Positions 25,713 to 34,390 of a stretch of 64,000 bases of DNA are shown here, one piece after another. Location: contig NZ_CP031396.1 in NCBI RefSeq assembly GCF_003363755.1, positions 5,736,501 to 5,800,500 of the forward strand, read 5' to 3'. Positions within the stretch are counted from its first letter, which is position 1. Each line of letters begins with the position of its first letter. Source of the stretch: Pseudomonas protegens. GTDB taxonomy: Bacteria; Pseudomonadota; Gammaproteobacteria; Pseudomonadales; Pseudomonadaceae. A program made the position numbers and the translations under genes. The notes under the pieces were generated by a model. It did not search any database. It was not told where the DNA came from and worked only from the letters and a program-made list of their open reading frames with translations.

Positions 25713-26357
25713 ATGAAAGCTTTCACCCAGCACAATGGTTTGGTCGCGCCTTTGGATCGTGCCAACGTCGACACCGACCAGATCATCCCCAAGCAATTCC
25801 TCAAGTCGATCAAGCGCACCGGCTTCGGTCCGAATCTGTTCGATGAGTGGCGCTACCTCGACGTGGGCCAGCCCTACCAGGACAACTCCAAGCGTCCGTT
25901 GAACAAGGAGTTCGTCCTTAACGCCGAGCGTTACCAAGGGGCCAGCGTGTTGCTGGCGCGGGAGAACTTCGGCTGCGGCTCGAGCCGTGAGCACGCGCCC
26001 TGGGCCCTGGAAGAGTACGGTTTTCGCAGCATCATCGCGCCAAGCTATGCCGACATCTTCTTCAACAACAGCTTCAAGAACGGTTTGTTGCCGATCATCT
26101 TGAGCGACGCCGAAGTCGACGAGCTGTTCCAGCAGGTCGAAGCCACGCCGGGTTACCAGTTGCACATCGACCTTGAGGCGCAGACCGTGACCCGTCCCGA
26201 CGGCAAGGTGTTGAAGTTCGAGATTGATGCCTTCCGCAAGCATTGCCTGCTCAACGGTCTGGACGACATCGGCCTGACCTTGCAGGACGCTGACGCCATT
26301 GCCGCCTTTGAGGCCAAGCATCGGGCCAGCCAGCCCTGGTTGTTCCGCGACGCCTGA
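25713..26357 (+). CDS. leuD: 3-isopropylmalate dehydratase, small subunit
   Basis: 214 residues, partner of LeuC. The swivelling-domain signature is N-F-G-C-G-S-S-R-E-H-A-P-W-A-L near 87-101. The early V-A-P-L-D-R-A-N-V-D-T-D-Q-I-I-P is typical. It starts 10 bases after leuC with AAGGAG, so the two are translated from one message. A REPIN follows the stop immediately. Confidence 0.97.
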   Translation: MKAFTQHNGLVAPLDRANVDTDQIIPKQFLKSIKRTGFGPNLFDEWRYLDVGQPYQDNSKRPLNKEFVLNAERYQGASVLLARENFGCGSSREHAPWALEEYGFRSIIAPSYADIFFNNSFKNGLLPIILSDAEVDELFQQVEATPGYQLHIDLEAQTVTRPDGKVLKFEIDAFRKHCLLNGLDDIGLTLQDADAIAAFEAKHRASQPWLFRDA

Positions 26358-26414
26358 TCGCCGGCAGCCAGCTCCTGCGGATTTGTGTTGCAGGAGCTGG
26401 CTGGCCAGCGAACG
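26358..26414. repeat. REPIN between leuD and the methyltransferase gene
   Basis: CAGCCAGCTCCTGC (26365-26378) and GCAGGAGCTGGCTG (26390-26403) are a perfect 14-base inverted pair, continuing into REP-like tails TCGCCGG and GCCAGCGAACG. It starts at the base after the leuD stop and could stabilise the leuCD 3' end within the operon. Confidence 0.85.
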
Positions 26415-26442
26415 CCGTTCCCCTGATCAAAAGGACCACAGC

Positions 26443-27207
26443 ATGACCAGCAACGCCCATAGCCAGGTGGTACAGAAGCAATTCGGTGAACAGGCCTCGG
26501 CCTACCTGAGCAGTGCCGTACACGCTCAAGGCGCCGAATTCGCGCTGCTACAAGCCGAAGTGGCGGGCCGGGGTGCTGCCCGGGTCCTGGACCTGGGCTG
26601 TGGCGCCGGTCATGTCAGCTTCCACGTTGCGCCGCTGGTCAAGGAAGTGGTGGCTTACGACCTCTCCCAGCAGATGCTGGATGTAGTGTCGGGAGCCGCG
26701 CAGGAGCGTAATCTGCACAACGTCCGCACCGTTAAAGGCGCAGCTGAGCGCTTGCCGTTCGCCGACGGCGAGTTCGACTTCGTCTTCAGTCGCTACTCGG
26801 CTCACCATTGGAGCGACTTGGGCCTGGCCTTGAGAGAGGTGCGCCGGGTGCTGAAGCCGGGTGGCGTGGCGGCGTTCATTGATGTCTTGTCGCCGGGCAG
26901 TCCACTGCTGGACACTTACCTGCAAAGCGTCGAAGTGCTGCGTGACACCAGTCATGTTCGTGACTATTCGGCTGGGGAGTGGCTGCGCCAGGTCAGCGAG
27001 GCAGGGTTGCATACCCGCAGTACCGCTCGTCAGCGTCTGCGCCTGGAGTACAACTCCTGGGTCGAGCGCATGCGCACGCCCCAGGTGCTGCGGGCGGCAA
27101 TTCGCGAGCTGCAGCAGGCAATGGGCAATGAAGTGCGCGAATATTTTGAGATTGAGGCCGATGGTTCGTTCAGTACAGATGTACTGGTGCTGTGGGCCGA
27201 GCGATAG
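26443..27207 (+). CDS. SAM-dependent methyltransferase, class I
   Basis: A 254-residue Rossmann methyltransferase. Motif I is V-L-D-L-G-C-G-A-G-H-V-S near 53-64, the acidic end of strand 2 is A-Y-D-L-S-Q-Q-M-L, and a late motif reads R-V-L-K-P-G-G. It resembles UbiE/YcgJ-type enzymes, but the substrate is not known. It always sits between leuD and leuB in pseudomonads; why it is kept in the leucine operon is unclear. The ATG at 26443 follows AAAAGGACC. Confidence 0.85.
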   Translation: MTSNAHSQVVQKQFGEQASAYLSSAVHAQGAEFALLQAEVAGRGAARVLDLGCGAGHVSFHVAPLVKEVVAYDLSQQMLDVVSGAAQERNLHNVRTVKGAAERLPFADGEFDFVFSRYSAHHWSDLGLALREVRRVLKPGGVAAFIDVLSPGSPLLDTYLQSVEVLRDTSHVRDYSAGEWLRQVSEAGLHTRSTARQRLRLEYNSWVERMRTPQVLRAAIRELQQAMGNEVREYFEIEADGSFSTDVLVLWAER

Positions 27208-27258
27208 AACTTTTCCGGGCGCGCCTGCGGGTGCGCCGACAGAGCAAATGAGGAACGC

Positions 27259-28341
27259 ATGAGCAAGCAGATTCTGATTCTCCCAGGTGACGGTATTGGT
27301 CCGGAAATCATGGCCGAGGCGGTCAAGGTGCTGGAATTGGCCAATGACAAGTACAGCCTGGGCTTCGAGCTGAGCCACGACGTCATCGGTGGTGCTGCCA
27401 TCGACAAGCACGGTGTGCCCCTGGCCGATGAGACCCTGGATCGTGCTCGTGCCGCCGATGCTGTGCTGCTGGGTGCTGTGGGTGGTCCGAAGTGGGACAA
27501 GATCGAGCGTGATACCCGTCCTGAGCGGGGCTTGCTGAAGATTCGTGCGCAGTTGGGTCTGTTCGGCAACCTGCGCCCGGCGATCCTCTATCCGCAACTG
27601 GCCGATGCCTCGAGCCTGAAGCCGGAAATTGTCTCGGGCCTGGATATCCTCATCGTGCGCGAGTTGACCGGCGGCATCTACTTCGGCGCGCCTCGCGGCA
27701 CCCGTGAGCTGGAAAATGGCGAGCGCCAGTCCTACGACACCCTGCCGTACAGCGAAAGTGAAATCCGTCGTATCGCCCGGGTCGGCTTTGACATGGCGCG
27801 GGTGCGTGGCAAGAAGCTCTGCTCGGTGGACAAGGCCAACGTTCTGGCCTCCAGCCAGTTGTGGCGTGAAGTGGTCGAACAAGTGGCGCTGGACTACCCG
27901 GATGTCGAGTTGAGCCACATGTATGTGGACAACGCCGCCATGCAACTGGTGCGTGCGCCGAAGCAGTTCGACGTGATCGTCACCGACAACATGTTCGGCG
28001 ACATCCTCTCCGATGAGGCTTCGATGCTCACCGGTTCCATCGGCATGCTGCCGTCGGCTTCCCTGGATGCCAACAACAAGGGCATGTACGAGCCTTGCCA
28101 CGGTTCGGCGCCGGACATCGCCGGCCAGGGTGTTGCCAACCCGCTGGCGACCATCCTCTCGGTGTCGATGATGCTGCGTTACAGCTTCAACCTGAATGAC
28201 GCGGCAGATGCCATCGAGCAGGCGGTGAGCCGAGTGCTGGATCAGGGTTTGCGCACCGGTGACATCTGGTCGGCCGGTTGCACCAAAGTCGGTACGCAGG
28301 AAATGGGCGATGCAGTAGTCGCCGCGCTGCGGAATCTGTAA
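27259..28341 (+). CDS. leuB: 3-isopropylmalate dehydrogenase
   Basis: 360 residues. It oxidatively decarboxylates 3-isopropylmalate with NAD+, the third step of leucine synthesis. Typical segments are L-P-G-D-G-I-G-P-E near residue 8, R-E-L-T-G-G-I-Y-F-G (substrate loop), the catalytic Lys/Tyr region, V-T-D-N-M-F-G-D-I-L-S-D-E-A metal-binding Asp cluster, and the NAD-binding P-C-H-G-S-A-P-D-I-A-G-Q-G near 290. A good AGGAA site lies before the ATG. It completes leuCD-(methyltransferase)-leuB, with asd 54 bases on. Confidence 0.97.
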   Translation: MSKQILILPGDGIGPEIMAEAVKVLELANDKYSLGFELSHDVIGGAAIDKHGVPLADETLDRARAADAVLLGAVGGPKWDKIERDTRPERGLLKIRAQLGLFGNLRPAILYPQLADASSLKPEIVSGLDILIVRELTGGIYFGAPRGTRELENGERQSYDTLPYSESEIRRIARVGFDMARVRGKKLCSVDKANVLASSQLWREVVEQVALDYPDVELSHMYVDNAAMQLVRAPKQFDVIVTDNMFGDILSDEASMLTGSIGMLPSASLDANNKGMYEPCHGSAPDIAGQGVANPLATILSVSMMLRYSFNLNDAADAIEQAVSRVLDQGLRTGDIWSAGCTKVGTQEMGDAVVAALRNL

Positions 28342-28395
28342 TCTTTCGGGCCCACCGCACAGACGGTGGCCCACTTTTGTAAAGGTGTAGTTGCG

Positions 28396-29508
28396 ATGAA
28401 ACGTGTAGGTCTGATCGGTTGGCGCGGTATGGTCGGTTCCGTGCTCATGCAGCGGATGCTTGAAGAGCAGGACTTCGATCTTATTGAACCGGTGTTTTTC
28501 ACCACTTCCAATGTCGGTGGCCAGGGGCCGTCGGTGGGCAAGGACATTGCTCCACTGAAGGACGCCTACAACATTGAAGAGTTGAAAACCCTCGACGTGA
28601 TTCTGACCTGCCAGGGTGGCGACTACACCAGCGAAGTCTTCCCCAAGCTGCGTGAAGCCGGCTGGCAGGGTTACTGGATCGACGCCGCTTCCAGCCTGCG
28701 CATGCAGGATGATGCGGTGATCATTCTTGACCCGGTGAACCGCAAGGTCATCGACCAGCAACTGGATGCCGGGACCAAGAACTACATCGGTGGCAACTGC
28801 ACCGTCAGCCTGATGCTGATGGGCCTGGGCGGCTTGTTCGAAGCCGGTCTGGTGGAGTGGATGAGCGCCATGACCTACCAGGCGGCCTCCGGCGCCGGCG
28901 CGCAGAACATGCGCGAGCTGATCAAGCAAATGGGCGCGACCCACGCGGCTGTCGCTGATGACCTGGCCAATCCGGCCAGCGCCATCCTCGACATCGACCG
29001 TAAAGTGGCTGAAGCTATGCGCAGCGATGCCTATCCGACCGAGAACTTCGGCGTGCCGCTGGCCGGCAGCCTGATCCCGTGGATCGACAAGGAACTGCCT
29101 AACGGCCAGAGCCGTGAAGAGTGGAAGGCCCAGGCCGAGACCAACAAGATCCTCGGTCGCTTCAAGAGCCCGATCCCGGTGGATGGCATTTGCGTGCGCA
29201 TCGGCGCCATGCGCTGCCACAGCCAGGCGCTGACCATCAAGCTCAACAAGGATGTGCCGATCGCCGATATCGAAGGGCTGATCAGCCAGCACAATCCCTG
29301 GGTCAAACTGGTGCCGAACCAGCGCGACATCAGCATGCAGGAGCTGAGTCCGACCAAGGTCACCGGCACTCTGAACATTCCGGTAGGCCGTCTGCGCAAG
29401 CTGAACATGGGCTCGCAGTTCCTCGGTGCCTTCACCGTGGGCGACCAGTTGCTGTGGGGTGCGGCCGAACCGCTGCGCCGCATGCTGCGGATCTTGCTGG
29501 AGCGTTGA
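28396..29508 (+). CDS. asd: Aspartate-semialdehyde dehydrogenase
   Basis: 370 residues. It makes aspartate-4-semialdehyde for lysine/DAP, threonine and methionine. The catalytic Cys135 sits in G-G-N-C-T-V-S-L-M-L and the NADP-binding start is V-G-L-I-G-W-R-G-M-V-G-S-V-L, as in the Gram-negative enzyme. The ATG at 28396 is set by these conserved residues. A terminator follows. metZ 12 kb downstream works in the methionine branch fed by this enzyme. Confidence 0.97.
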   Translation: MKRVGLIGWRGMVGSVLMQRMLEEQDFDLIEPVFFTTSNVGGQGPSVGKDIAPLKDAYNIEELKTLDVILTCQGGDYTSEVFPKLREAGWQGYWIDAASSLRMQDDAVIILDPVNRKVIDQQLDAGTKNYIGGNCTVSLMLMGLGGLFEAGLVEWMSAMTYQAASGAGAQNMRELIKQMGATHAAVADDLANPASAILDIDRKVAEAMRSDAYPTENFGVPLAGSLIPWIDKELPNGQSREEWKAQAETNKILGRFKSPIPVDGICVRIGAMRCHSQALTIKLNKDVPIADIEGLISQHNPWVKLVPNQRDISMQELSPTKVTGTLNIPVGRLRKLNMGSQFLGAFTVGDQLLWGAAEPLRRMLRILLER

Positions 29509-29528
29509 TTCTCTAAGCGTTTGAAACA

Positions 29529-29559
29529 GCCCGCCCCTTGCACAAGGCGCGGGCTTTTT
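29529..29559 (+). terminator. Terminator after asd
   Basis: AGCCCGC, an inner CCTTG-CA-CAAGG, GCGGGCT and a T-run. Confidence 0.85.
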
Positions 29560-29685
29560 CATGCTCATGTAGCGGACTCGCCCGCGAAGAGTGCTCTAGC
29601 CCAACCGGCACTTTCCCCCGCGAATTGCCTCGTCACCCCGTGCCGGGTAAAGTGCCGCTCCCCCCGTTCCGCCTGAGGTAGCACC

Positions 29686-30696
29686 ATGACCCCGTCCTTT
29701 GATATTGCTGTTATCGGCGCCACCGGCACGGTTGGCGAAACCCTGGTGCAGATTCTCGAAGAGCGTGATTTCCCCGTTGCCAACCTGCACCTGCTCGCCA
29801 GCAGTGAGTCGGCCGGTCACTCGGTGCCGTTTCGCGGCAAGAATGTTCGTGTGCGAGAAGTCGACGAGTTCGACTTTGGCAAGGTTCAGTTGGCGTTTTT
29901 CGCCGCGGGCCCTGCGGTGACCCTGAGCTTCGCTCCGCGAGCCACAGCGGCCAATTGCGCCGTGATCGACCTCTCCGGTGCCTTGCCGTCGGCCCAGGCA
30001 CCCAATGTCGTGCCTGAGGCCAATGCCCAGGTGCTGGCTGGTCTAAAGAAGCCGGTGCAACTGAGCAGTCCCAGTGCTGCGGCCACGGCACTGGCGGTGG
30101 CGCTGGCGCCATTGCAGGGCGTGCTGGATATCCAGCGGGTCAACCTGACGGCCAGCCTGGCGATTTCCAGCCAGGGGCGTGAGGCCGTCAGCGAGCTGGC
30201 CCGGCAAACCGCCGAACTGCTGAATGTGCGACCGCTGGAGCCGCGTTTCTTTGACCGCCAAGTAGCCTTCAATCTGCTGGCTCAGGTCGGTACGCCAGAT
30301 GCCCAGGGACACACTCTGTTGGAAAAGCGTCTGGTGAGAGAGTTGCGGGAGGTGCTGGGGCAGCCTTTATTAAAGATTTCTGTCACTTGCATTCAAGCAC
30401 CGGTGTTTTTTGGCGATAGCTATAGCGTGACTTTGCAGTCAGGTGCTGACGTCGATCTGGCGGCGGTGAATGCGGCGCTGGAGGCGGCTCCCGGCCTGGA
30501 ACTGGTGGACGCCGGTGATTATCCCACCGCAGTGGGTGACGCCGTGGGCCAGGACGTAGTCTATGTGGGGCGTGTTCGTGGGGGCGTCGACGATTCGGCG
30601 GAACTGAATCTGTGGCTGACTTCGGACAACGTCCGCAAAGGTGCGGCCTTGAACGCTGTGCAGCTGGCTGAATTGTTGATAAAAGACCTGCTGTAA
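29686..30696 (+). CDS. usg: Usg, aspartate-semialdehyde dehydrogenase homologue without catalytic Cys
   Basis: 336 residues of the ASD family, beginning with the NADP-binding I-A-V-I-G-A-T-G-T-V-G-E-T-L. At the place of the catalytic N-C-(T/V) motif it reads L-S-S-P-S-A-A-A-T-A (127-135), so the nucleophilic Cys is replaced and ASD activity is not expected. This matches the Usg group, usually found near asd or truA and of unknown role. It lies between asd and fimV, and the plus-strand truA lies further on, past a reverse gene. A T-C-I-Q-A-P-V-F segment of the dimer domain is kept, which suggests a structural or binding role. Confidence 0.88.
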   Translation: MTPSFDIAVIGATGTVGETLVQILEERDFPVANLHLLASSESAGHSVPFRGKNVRVREVDEFDFGKVQLAFFAAGPAVTLSFAPRATAANCAVIDLSGALPSAQAPNVVPEANAQVLAGLKKPVQLSSPSAAATALAVALAPLQGVLDIQRVNLTASLAISSQGREAVSELARQTAELLNVRPLEPRFFDRQVAFNLLAQVGTPDAQGHTLLEKRLVRELREVLGQPLLKISVTCIQAPVFFGDSYSVTLQSGADVDLAAVNAALEAAPGLELVDAGDYPTAVGDAVGQDVVYVGRVRGGVDDSAELNLWLTSDNVRKGAALNAVQLAELLIKDLL

Positions 30697-30901
30697 AAGA
30701 TACTTGGCAACAATTTGCAGAATGAATCTAGCTGGGCGCTATGCTTGGCAAGTTGCTGGAGGTGAGTGGCCGTCAGGTGCTCCCGGGGCATGCAGTAAAT
30801 AATCCCGCGTGGCGGTCGCTCATGATCCCGCGCAGTGCCTTATGGCAGCCGCTACAAAACCTTCTCGCTGGCCGAGGAATGTTCAAACAAAGGATGAGGC
30901 T

Positions 30902-33469
30902 ATGGTTCAAGTTCGCAAACTGGTGTTAGCAATAGCGGCCGCCTCGGCGCTGTCCTCCGGTATGGCGCAGGCGCTTGGGCTCGGGGAGCTGACCCTGAAG
31001 TCGAGTCTGAACCAGCCTCTGGTAGCAGAAATCGAATTGCTCGATATCAAGGACCTTACTGCTGCGGAAGTGGTGCCCAGCCTGGCCCCGGCAGAAGAGT
31101 TCGCCAAGGCCGGCGTCGATCGTCAGGCCTTTCTCAATGACCTGAGTTTTACTCCTGTTCTCAATCCCGGCGGCAAGAGCGTACTGCGGGTGACCTCTAG
31201 CCAGCCGTTGTCGGAGCCGATGGTCAAGTTTCTGGTCCAGGTAATGTGGCCCAACGGTCGTCTGCTGCGCGATTACAGCGTGCTGCTGGACCCTTCGAAG
31301 TTTTCCCCGCAAACCGCTGCTGCTGCACAGGCGGCACCGGTCAGTGGTCCGGCGGTGAATGCCCCGGTCACTCGTGCCAACAAAATCAGCAAGCCTGAGC
31401 AATACACAACTGCGCCTCGTGACACGCTGTGGGAAATCGCCGCAAAGAATCGCAATGGCGCGTCGATCCAGCAAACCATGCTGGCGATCCAGGCGCTGAA
31501 CCCGGATGCCTTTATCGACGGCAACATCAATCGATTGAAAGCTGGCAGGGTCCTGCGCCTGCCTGACGTGGTGCAGAGCACCGCGTTGCCGCAGCCCAAG
31601 GCCATTGCCGAAGTTGCTGCGCAGAATGCTGCCTGGCGTCAGGGGCGTCGCGCTGGTGCACGGAGCCAACTGCAGGTGGATGCGACTCGTCGTGCGGGTG
31701 CCGAAAAGGCGCCCAAGCAGGTCAACACCAAGGACAACCTGAGCCTGGTTTCTGCGGACAGCGGCAAGGCTGGTGGCAAGGGCGTCGCGGGTGATAGCAA
31801 GGCCCTGAACAACAAGCTGGCGGTGACTCAGGAAAGCCTGGATGCAACCCGTCGCGATAATGCTGAGCTCAAGGAGCGCATGGCGGATCTGCAGAGTCAG
31901 CTGGACAAGCTGCAGCGCCTGATCGAATTGAAGAACAACCAGTTGGCCAAGTTGCAGGCTGAAGGTGCAGCCCCTGTCGCTCAGCCAACAGCGGTGATGC
32001 CTGCTGAGCTGGTGGCCAAACCTGAGGCGCCTGCGGCGACGCCAGTGGTTGCGCAAGCTCCAGTCAGTGAGCCAGCAGCCAATCCGGCTCCGGATGTGCC
32101 AGCGGCCCAGGCTGACGAAGACAAGTATGGCGACCTGCTGACCAATCCAATCCTTCTCGGGCTGGTAGGTGGCGGTGCGATAGTGGCGGTGTTGCTGCTG
32201 TTGCTGTTGCTGGCGCGTCGTCGCAAGGCTCAGCAGGAAGCGGAAAAGCACCTGCGCATGGCGCGGGCGTTGTCCGAGGAAAATAGCGACTTCGCCGAGG
32301 AACTGGATCTTCCGGAAGGTAGCTTCGAAGGTCTTGAAGTCCCGCCACCAAGCGTCAAGCTCGCTCCAGCTCCAGCTCCAGCTCCAGCTCCAGCTCCGGT
32401 GATGGCGCCAGTTCCGGCGGCGCCGGTTGAGCGAGCCACCGATGTGCTGGGACAGGCGCAGAACCATATCGATGGTGGTCGCCTGAATCAGGCGGCAGCC
32501 ATTCTTGAAGAGGCGGTCAAGCTCGAGCCGCAGCGCAGTGATCTGCGCCTCAAGCTGATGGAAGTGTATGCGCATCAGGGGGATCGCAGTGCCTTCGTCG
32601 CTCAGGAGCGGCAGCTGGTAGCCAATGGCGATAACCACGCTCAGGTCGAGCAGCTCAAGAGCCGTTTCCCGGCGATGGTGGCGGTGGCGGCGACAGCTGG
32701 GCTGGCTGCTGCGGCTGTGGCTGCGGAACTGGATGCTCAGTATGTCAAGGAGCTGCTGGATGAGCCTGAGCCCGCGGCGCCTGTGGAAGGTCTGGACGCG
32801 GATTTCGATCTGAGCCTGGATGACCTCGAGGCAGCTTCGCCAGCGGTAGTGGTGTCCGAACCTGAGGTTGAGCTGGAGGAGTTCCCTCTGGACGACGACC
32901 TGAGCTTTGGTTCGGTTCTTGAGCAGCAGACTGCGGCCCAGGAAAGCCTGGATGATCTGGGGGATTTCGACCTTGATCTCGGAGCGGACCTGCCGGCGTC
33001 GACCCAGAGTGACGACGACTTCCTGTTGAGCCTGGAAGACGATCTCAAGGATCTGCCGGCTGGCGATGTGCCTACCGTCACCGAGTCGACGCTGGATGAC
33101 TTGGATCTGTCGGCGGACTTCGATCTGTCCCTGGCTGATGAAATGGATGCCGCGGCAGAGCCCAAGGACGCCTTTGCCTCCGAGCTGGATGATGTCAACG
33201 CCGAACTGGATCGTCTGGCCCAGAGTCTGGATCAGGCGGAGCCGGCTACGCCAAGCTTCACGGCTGAAGATGCTGCGGCTGCGCCTGAGGAAGCGGATTT
33301 CGACTTCCTCGCCGGCAGCGATGAAGTGGCCACCAAGCTGGATCTGGCTCAGGCCTATATCGATATGGGTGACAACGACGGCGCTCGGGATATTCTGGGC
33401 GAAGTGCTCAGCGAGGGTAATGAAGGGCAGAAGAGCGAAGCGCAGGAAATGCTCGCAAGGCTGGCCTGA
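30902..33469 (+). CDS. fimV: FimV, polar peptidoglycan-binding motility/type IV pilus hub protein
   Basis: 855 residues. FimV organises the pole and is needed for type IV pilus assembly and cAMP-dependent regulation in P. aeruginosa. Domains in order: signal peptide (cleavage near A-Q-A-L-G), the conserved FimV N-domain (L-G-E-L-T-L-K-S-S-L-N-Q-P-L), a LysM peptidoglycan-binding domain near 165-225 (Y-T-T-A-P-R-D-T-L-W-E-I-A), a coiled coil near 315-355, one membrane helix near 420-440 followed by R-R-R-K, an Ala-Pro repeat near 488-499, a long acidic D/E/L-rich region with TPR-like units, and the conserved C-terminal FimV helix pair. The ATG at 30902 follows GATGAGGC. Confidence 0.95.
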   Translation: MVQVRKLVLAIAAASALSSGMAQALGLGELTLKSSLNQPLVAEIELLDIKDLTAAEVVPSLAPAEEFAKAGVDRQAFLNDLSFTPVLNPGGKSVLRVTSSQPLSEPMVKFLVQVMWPNGRLLRDYSVLLDPSKFSPQTAAAAQAAPVSGPAVNAPVTRANKISKPEQYTTAPRDTLWEIAAKNRNGASIQQTMLAIQALNPDAFIDGNINRLKAGRVLRLPDVVQSTALPQPKAIAEVAAQNAAWRQGRRAGARSQLQVDATRRAGAEKAPKQVNTKDNLSLVSADSGKAGGKGVAGDSKALNNKLAVTQESLDATRRDNAELKERMADLQSQLDKLQRLIELKNNQLAKLQAEGAAPVAQPTAVMPAELVAKPEAPAATPVVAQAPVSEPAANPAPDVPAAQADEDKYGDLLTNPILLGLVGGGAIVAVLLLLLLLARRRKAQQEAEKHLRMARALSEENSDFAEELDLPEGSFEGLEVPPPSVKLAPAPAPAPAPAPVMAPVPAAPVERATDVLGQAQNHIDGGRLNQAAAILEEAVKLEPQRSDLRLKLMEVYAHQGDRSAFVAQERQLVANGDNHAQVEQLKSRFPAMVAVAATAGLAAAAVAAELDAQYVKELLDEPEPAAPVEGLDADFDLSLDDLEAASPAVVVSEPEVELEEFPLDDDLSFGSVLEQQTAAQESLDDLGDFDLDLGADLPASTQSDDDFLLSLEDDLKDLPAGDVPTVTESTLDDLDLSADFDLSLADEMDAAAEPKDAFASELDDVNAELDRLAQSLDQAEPATPSFTAEDAAAAPEEADFDFLAGSDEVATKLDLAQAYIDMGDNDGARDILGEVLSEGNEGQKSEAQEMLARLA

Positions 33470-33490
33470 AACAACCCGATGCTTGAGCGG

Positions 33491-33518
33491 AACGGCAGCC
33501 GATAAGGCTGCCGTTTTT
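33491..33518 (+). terminator. Terminator after fimV
   Basis: AACGGCAGCC, loop GATAA, GGCTGCCGTT and a T-run, 22 bases after the stop. Confidence 0.9.
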
Positions 33519-33542
33519 GTTGGTGGTGCTTTTGGCGGTCAT

Positions 33543-34202
33543 TCAGACCAGCAGGTCTTCGTAGAAGGCGCCAAAGGGGCGAGTGGGGTGGGCGATCTGG
33601 ATTTCCAGGATCCACAGGCCCACTTGTGGGCAGTCGGCGAAGTCCCCCAGGTCTCCAGCGCGATAGATGGCGTGGGGGAAGTCGCTGACCCGATGCCCCT
33701 TGATCTCCAGGTTGAGCATCCAGCCCATGGCGCGGGCCTGTTCTTCGGCATATTGGTACAGTTCGGCGCCGGCCACTTGATGGGTTTTCCAGTGATCGTG
33801 CACCTGATCGAACAGGCTCTTGGCGGCCGCGGCACAGGCGTGCATTTCCTCGTCGCAACCTACGACGTAAGTCGCTCCGCAATCGCCTTCGTGGCGATCC
33901 CAGACGACTCCCAGGTCAATGAAGAACAGATCGTTTTCATTCAGCTGGGGGTCGCTGTCGGAGCGTTGCTTGAAGGTCTTAAGGGTGTTGGCGCCAAAAC
34001 GAATCAGCAGTGGGTGCCAAATACGTTCCATGCCCAGCTCCTGTAATACTTGCAGGCCCATCTCCCCGGCGGTGGATTCGTGCATGCCGGGCCTGATCCG
34101 CCTGGCCATTTGCGCGATGGCCTCCCAGGTCATGCGCTTGGCGTGGAGCATGCCTTCCAGGCTGTAGGCCAGGCCCACGGCTTCTTTGTTGGTTGCGATC
34201 AT
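33543..34202 (-). CDS. M24-family (creatinase/aminopeptidase-fold) metallopeptidase-like protein
   Basis: 219 residues of the pita-bread fold. Typical metal-site segments are F-F-I-D-L-G-V-V-W-D near 102, E-G-D-C-G-A-T-Y-V-V-G near 113, a His in I-K-G-H-R-V-S-D-F-P-H near 173, and a late Glu in I-L-E-I-Q-I. It lacks the N-terminal creatinase domain, so it is a short M24 protein whose substrate is unknown (Xaa-Pro dipeptides are typical). It is inserted, in reverse, between fimV and truA, which are adjacent in P. aeruginosa. The ATG at 34202 is favoured; the frame runs upstream through the operator-like repeat. Exact residue assignment is by eye. Confidence 0.75.
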   Translation of the reverse strand: MIATNKEAVGLAYSLEGMLHAKRMTWEAIAQMARRIRPGMHESTAGEMGLQVLQELGMERIWHPLLIRFGANTLKTFKQRSDSDPQLNENDLFFIDLGVVWDRHEGDCGATYVVGCDEEMHACAAAAKSLFDQVHDHWKTHQVAGAELYQYAEEQARAMGWMLNLEIKGHRVSDFPHAIYRAGDLGDFADCPQVGLWILEIQIAHPTRPFGAFYEDLLV

Positions 34203-34237
34203 TCGTCGGCTCTCGGTCAGGGTGTTTGTTTTTCTAC

Positions 34238-34261
34238 CGCTATGTAGATTGCTATATAGCG
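34238..34261. promoter_or_regulatory. 24-base inverted repeat upstream of the M24 gene
   Basis: CGCTATGTAG (34238-34247), ATTG, CTATATAGCG (34252-34261): ten-base arms with one mismatch. It lies 36-59 bases before the M24 start, in an otherwise GC-rich region, so an operator is likely. The regulator is unknown. Confidence 0.55.
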
Positions 34262-34390
34262 ATGACCTGGCGGCTGATGCAATCGTTGTCGACGTGAAGC
34301 AATCTGCAACTAAACCGCGGCAGTGCATGGCGTCTGCTCCCGCCAGCCTTATAATGAGCGCCTTTGCGCATATCAGCAGGCTGTAAGTTC

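Noticed and set aside
26548..29568. 1006-codon open frame on the minus strand opposite the methyltransferase, leuB and asd genes
   Set aside because: It crosses three genes of opposite strand with good starts and motifs; its His/Gln/Arg-rich translation is typical of an antisense shadow.
30926..32638. 570-codon minus-strand frame over fimV
   Set aside because: Runs opposite the signal peptide, LysM and membrane parts of FimV; rich in His, Gln and Arg without any domain.
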